Source: Myxococcales bacterium
GTDB lineage: Bacteria > Myxococcota_A > UBA9160 > SMWR01
Length of the DNA: 9,837 bases
NCBI GenBank assembly: GCA_022572485.1
Contig: JACZVU010000093.1
Location: 1 to 9,837 of the forward strand
Direction: 5' to 3'
Shown: piece after piece, positions 7,405 to 9,837 of the stretch
Layout: every line of letters starts with the position of its first letter
Numbering within the stretch: the first letter of the stretch is position 1
The notes under the pieces: model-generated
Told to the model about the DNA's origin: nothing
The model's database searches: none
What the model saw: the letters and a program-made list of their open reading frames with translations, nothing else
Made by a program: the position numbers and the translations under genes

Positions 7405-8754
7405 TTGGCCAATCGGAGACTATCCAGATCCCGGGGTATTGATCGAATCTGCGTATTGATGGTGGTCGCCCTCGTCGGGCAGGGTTGCGCGACATACTCC
7501 GATAAAACCGAGGCCGCACGCAACTTTGCAGCGCAGGGCAGCTACGACGAGGCCCTAGCCGAGTTCAATAAGATTCTCGGCGTTGAGGATATCCACGCCA
7601 TACCCGATTCCTTTGGCAAGAACAGCGCGCTGATATTGCTCGAACGGGGCATGCTCCACCTGGCGAGAGGCGACCATGATGGGTCACGCGGAGATCTTCA
7701 GGTTGCCGACAAAGAGCTGGAAATGCTCGATCTCAGCAACTCCACCGCAGGCGATATAGGAAAATATATCTACAGCGATAGCTCTGGTGCCTATAAGATT
7801 TCGCCGGTAGAGAGGCTCTCCCTCAACGCGATGAACATTTTGAATTATCTCGCGCTAGGGGACCTGCGCGGTGCGCGGGTCGAGGCCGGCCGATTCACCG
7901 TAATGCGGAATTTCATGAAAGACACGGATCCCGATCACGCCCACGGTGCCATGGGTTCGTATCTCTCAGGCTTCGTTTACGAGAAGTTAGGTGAGAACGA
8001 TCCTGCCATGCATCACTACGACGATGCCCTCGAAGAGAGCCTTTTTTCGAGCCTGATCGTTCCTATCAGTCAACTTGCAGTGTACACCGAGTATCGCGGC
8101 AAGAATATCGAAAACCTGCTTGAGCAATCCCCGGCCTCTTCCGAGGATGGTGGCGGTGAGATCATTGTGATTGCAGGAGTCGGGCGAGTCCCCTTCAAGA
8201 TTCCTCAGAGAATGCCGATCGGGGCTGCAATTGGGATCGTTTCCGCGGCGATCACCGAAAACCTCGCAGTATTGGAGCGCAGCGCCTTCAAGTTCCTAGT
8301 CTTCCCCGATCTCGTTTCTAGCGGTAGCAGTGATCGCACCGCGGAAGTTCGCGTGGACGGCACTGCAATAGCGATGGACCGGGTCACGAACTTCGGAGCA
8401 TCGTTGACTCGTGAGTACGAAGAAATCAAACCCAAGATCATCACTGCTGCCGTTTCACGAATGATTACGCGTGCCGTCGCCGCCGAAGCCGCCCGTGCAG
8501 TGGGCGATGAACTCGGAGGCTTCGGGGGACTTGTCGCATTGGCGACCGAAGGTCTGATGGTCACCGCGGACAAGCCCGATACGCGGTCTTGGACCTTGCT
8601 TCCGGATCGGGTCTTTATCTCGCGCACGCGCGTACCGGCTGGAACCCATCAGGTCGAAGTCAGTCTCGACACAGGGGAAGTCGGTTGGCAGAGCTTCACC
8701 GTCGAGGTTCCCAAAAATGGCTTCGCGACCGTCGTCGCCATGCCTCTTCGCTGA
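7405..8754 (+). CDS. COG3014-like TPR-containing lipoprotein
   Basis: Protein of 449 residues of unknown biochemical role, resembling the uncharacterised COG3014 family that neighbours LpoB-family genes in several Gram-negative bacteria. The N-terminus is basic (RRLSRSRG), with a hydrophobic stretch and Cys28 in GQGCATYSDKTE, a likely but atypical lipobox. Residues about 35-235 form helical TPR-like repeats (AAQGSYDEALAEFNKILG at 42-59; LLERGMLHLARGDHDGSRGD at 78-97; YLALGDLRGARVEAGRF at 148-164; YEKLGENDPAMHHYDDALEE at 192-211). The C-terminal part (about 250-449) is rich in Gly and Ala with a beta-rich end: DTRSWTLLPDRVFISRTRV (392-410), then PAGTHQVEVSL. TTG 7405 was chosen because GAGGG lies 8 bases before it. 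GTG 7390, five codons earlier, has no Shine-Dalgarno. It probably forms an operon with the LpoB-family gene and may act with it at the outer membrane. Confidence 0.78.
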   Translation: MANRRLSRSRGIDRICVLMVVALVGQGCATYSDKTEAARNFAAQGSYDEALAEFNKILGVEDIHAIPDSFGKNSALILLERGMLHLARGDHDGSRGDLQVADKELEMLDLSNSTAGDIGKYIYSDSSGAYKISPVERLSLNAMNILNYLALGDLRGARVEAGRFTVMRNFMKDTDPDHAHGAMGSYLSGFVYEKLGENDPAMHHYDDALEESLFSSLIVPISQLAVYTEYRGKNIENLLEQSPASSEDGGGEIIVIAGVGRVPFKIPQRMPIGAAIGIVSAAITENLAVLERSAFKFLVFPDLVSSGSSDRTAEVRVDGTAIAMDRVTNFGASLTREYEEIKPKIITAAVSRMITRAVAAEAARAVGDELGGFGGLVALATEGLMVTADKPDTRSWTLLPDRVFISRTRVPAGTHQVEVSLDTGEVGWQSFTVEVPKNGFATVVAMPLR

Positions 8755-8784
8755 TCGCCGGATCCCAGGTTAGAGCGGACCCGC

Positions 8785-8808
8785 CCTCTGGCTCCGAGGA
8801 GCCAGAGG
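8785..8808. terminator. Hairpin between convergent genes (possible bidirectional terminator)
   Basis: CCTCTGGCTCC (8785-8795) and GGAGCCAGAGG (8798-8808) are exact reverse complements, giving a strong stem of 9-11 bp with a very short loop. It stands between the stop of the COG3014-like gene (8754) and the stop of the convergent small exported protein gene (8815). The position suits a shared terminator. No T-run follows on either strand, so it is not a standard intrinsic terminator. Confidence 0.6.
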
Positions 8809-8814
8809 ATGGAT

Positions 8815-9180
8815 TCAGAAAAGGCCGCCGATCGCCGCGAATGGAAGAAACGCGAGATCCAGCGGGATCGTCAACAGGAAAAAAATAGGCTTGGCGAATG
8901 GCGCCAAGCTCGAGCGCGCAATACTTCTGGTCATGCCGAAGATGTACTCATCATTGTACCCATCGTCACGCATATCAATTTCGGGTGAGCCATCCGGATC
9001 ATCGGCCGTATTTGAATAGGTCGAACCGAGCCGGTCGTCTGCCATGGCTGTGGAACTCGAAGCCAGATTGAATCCCAACACAACGATCAGCGCGCAGAGT
9101 AAGCTCGAGAGGGTCGCCATGCCTTTGCGGTGTCGCAGAGTCAACTTTCGGATAGTCGTTAGAGAATTTCGCTTGGCCAT
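8815..9180 (-). CDS. Small exported protein with hydrophobic C-terminus, unknown function
   Basis: Protein of 121 residues. Start ATG 9180 is strongly supported by AGGAGGG a few bases upstream; the frame is open further but has no comparable signal. The N-terminus is basic (KRNSLTTIRKLTLRHRKG, 3-20), followed by a hydrophobic core (about 24-42) and a signal-peptidase-I-like AMA at 45-47, so cleavage is predicted before Asp48. The middle is acidic (NTADDPDGSPEIDMRDDG, 57-74). The end (about 92-121) is hydrophobic, LAPFAKPIFFLLTIPLDLAF, then LPFAAIGGLF. The closing PLDLAFLPF pattern loosely recalls small YceK/YidQ-type (DUF1375) lipoproteins, but the lipobox cysteine of that family is absent, so I do not assign it. 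It converges on the lipoprotein operon and shares the hairpin at 8785-8808. It is likely periplasmic or membrane-anchored. Confidence 0.72.
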   Translation of the reverse strand: MAKRNSLTTIRKLTLRHRKGMATLSSLLCALIVVLGFNLASSSTAMADDRLGSTYSNTADDPDGSPEIDMRDDGYNDEYIFGMTRSIARSSLAPFAKPIFFLLTIPLDLAFLPFAAIGGLF

Positions 9181-9346
9181 CGTTCCCTCCTGATAGTAAG
9201 CTCCGAAATTTTTCCGGGCCCAGTGAGACCTGTGGAGTATGACGTAGCTCGCACGCCAATTCTTCACTGGTTTTGCAAGATAATGCTTGTTGTAAAAAAC
9301 GGTCTGCGGGGAATAGGGGGAAATCGCCCACGCGAGGAGCTGCGGG

Positions 9347-9475
9347 CTAGAACATGGGCGGGCGGTGAAAGGTGAGCGTGTCACCGGTCTTGGGATGTTG
9401 GAAGCGGAGGTCACAGGCGTGTAGCTTCAGCTGGCGTCGAAGTTCGAAGGGAAACTGCGAAGGGCCACTGACGGC
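9347..9475 (-). pseudogene. C-terminal relic of an RluA-family rRNA/tRNA pseudouridine synthase
   Basis: The minus-strand frame ending at TAG (9349-9347) reads FPFELRRQLKLHACDLRFQH, then PKTGDTLTFHRPPMF. This matches the last 35-40 residues of RluA/RluC/RluD proteins, where the pattern RQ.LHA..L.F.HP.TGE.L.F is followed by a short acidic or proline-containing tail. The frame is closed 5' by a stop at 9476-9478, and no catalytic domain (HRLD motif) or RIHQIRVH motif is found further upstream in any frame. Only the tail therefore survives. It is presumably left by a deletion or rearrangement that joined it to the DNA before the exported protein gene at 9608. Confidence 0.65.
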
Positions 9476-9607
9476 CTATCGCGGTGGGAAAGCGACACAC
9501 ACGCCGAAGGGCTATTCTCTATAGTGGTTGGGAATTCTGACGGTGAGCTACTATTTGAAGTCACGCGAGCTAAACCAGACCACGCGGTATTTATAAGGAA
9601 GGATCTC

Positions 9608-9837
9608 ATGAGGGCACTCAGCCAAACTATATTCAACTTCCTGGTCTTGGTATCTTTCGCACTTCTGATCGTCGCGAACGGAGCGGTGGCCGACCACGTC
9701 GAACGATCGATCAATACCTTCATCTCGGCGCATTCAGCCGCCGACGGCAGCTCCAAGATTGAAATGGAGATTCTCGAGGAGTGCATCAAGGCTCTTCCGA
9801 GACCCGATCAGCTCGAACCGATTGCTGATGCCAAGTC
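9608..9837 (+). CDS. Exported protein of unknown function (3' end cut by window edge)
   Basis: ATG 9608 is preceded by AAGGAAGG with 5-base spacing, an excellent ribosome binding site. The frame stays open for 76 codons to the right edge. The product begins MRALSQTIFN, has a hydrophobic core (about 9-25) and a clear signal-peptidase-I site AVA at 26-28, so the mature chain starts at Asp29. The visible mature part is mixed charged and helical (VERSINTFISAHSAADGSSK, then IEMEILEECIKALPRPDQLE), with one cysteine at 59. I do not recognise a family. The protein is probably periplasmic or secreted. It is transcribed away from the RluA relic, and an AT-rich TATTTATAA just upstream of the ribosome binding site may be a -10 region. 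Confidence 0.72.
   Translation, partial: MRALSQTIFNFLVLVSFALLIVANGAVADHVERSINTFISAHSAADGSSKIEMEILEECIKALPRPDQLEPIADAK

Overview
The window looks like chromosomal DNA of a GC-rich, Gram-negative, proteobacterial-type bacterium. The reasons are the high G+C at codon third positions, an NtrC-type sigma-54 activator, an LpoB-family outer-membrane lipoprotein and several Sec or lipoprotein signal peptides. The combination would suit a deltaproteobacterial or myxobacterial-like lineage, but that placement is a guess. No rRNA, tRNA or CRISPR array is visible.

Layout. Bases 1-2795 hold two minus-strand genes: a class I mannose-6-phosphate isomerase (manA) that runs off the left edge, and upstream of it a complete response regulator with receiver, AAA+ and Fis domains. 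Between them are a 43-bp tandem repeat in the manA leader and a hairpin. A 397-bp divergent intergenic region with a palindrome and an AT-rich promoter-like patch separates the regulator from ligA (3193-5235, plus), a complete NAD-dependent DNA ligase.

Bases 5236-6679 are a scrap yard of mobile and decayed DNA. They hold five copies of a 24-bp tandem repeat read in frame into the last 43 codons of an IS transposase, the right end of that IS, and an adjoining C-terminal fragment of an EamA/DMT transporter with an internal stop and lower G+C. About 580 bp without a recognisable gene follow, containing twin hairpins, a palindrome and two diverged copies of a roughly 55-bp direct repeat.

Bases 6680-8754 form a probable plus-strand operon: a tiny leader ORF overlapping by ATGA an LpoB-family lipoprotein, then a COG3014-like lipoprotein. 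Both belong to a conserved envelope lipoprotein set, with LpoB as the known activator of a penicillin-binding protein. A hairpin separates this operon from a convergent small exported protein with a hydrophobic C-terminus (8815-9180, minus). The right end holds a C-terminal relic of an RluA-family pseudouridine synthase (minus) and the start of an unrecognised exported protein (9608, plus) that runs off the edge.

Housekeeping genes (manA, ligA) therefore flank a rearrangement-prone stretch, and the right half is mainly cell-envelope lipoprotein biology. No complete new defence or metabolic system is evident. The most unusual items are the repeat-to-transposase fusion, the diverged direct repeats with hairpins, and the leader ORF coupled to the LpoB-family gene.
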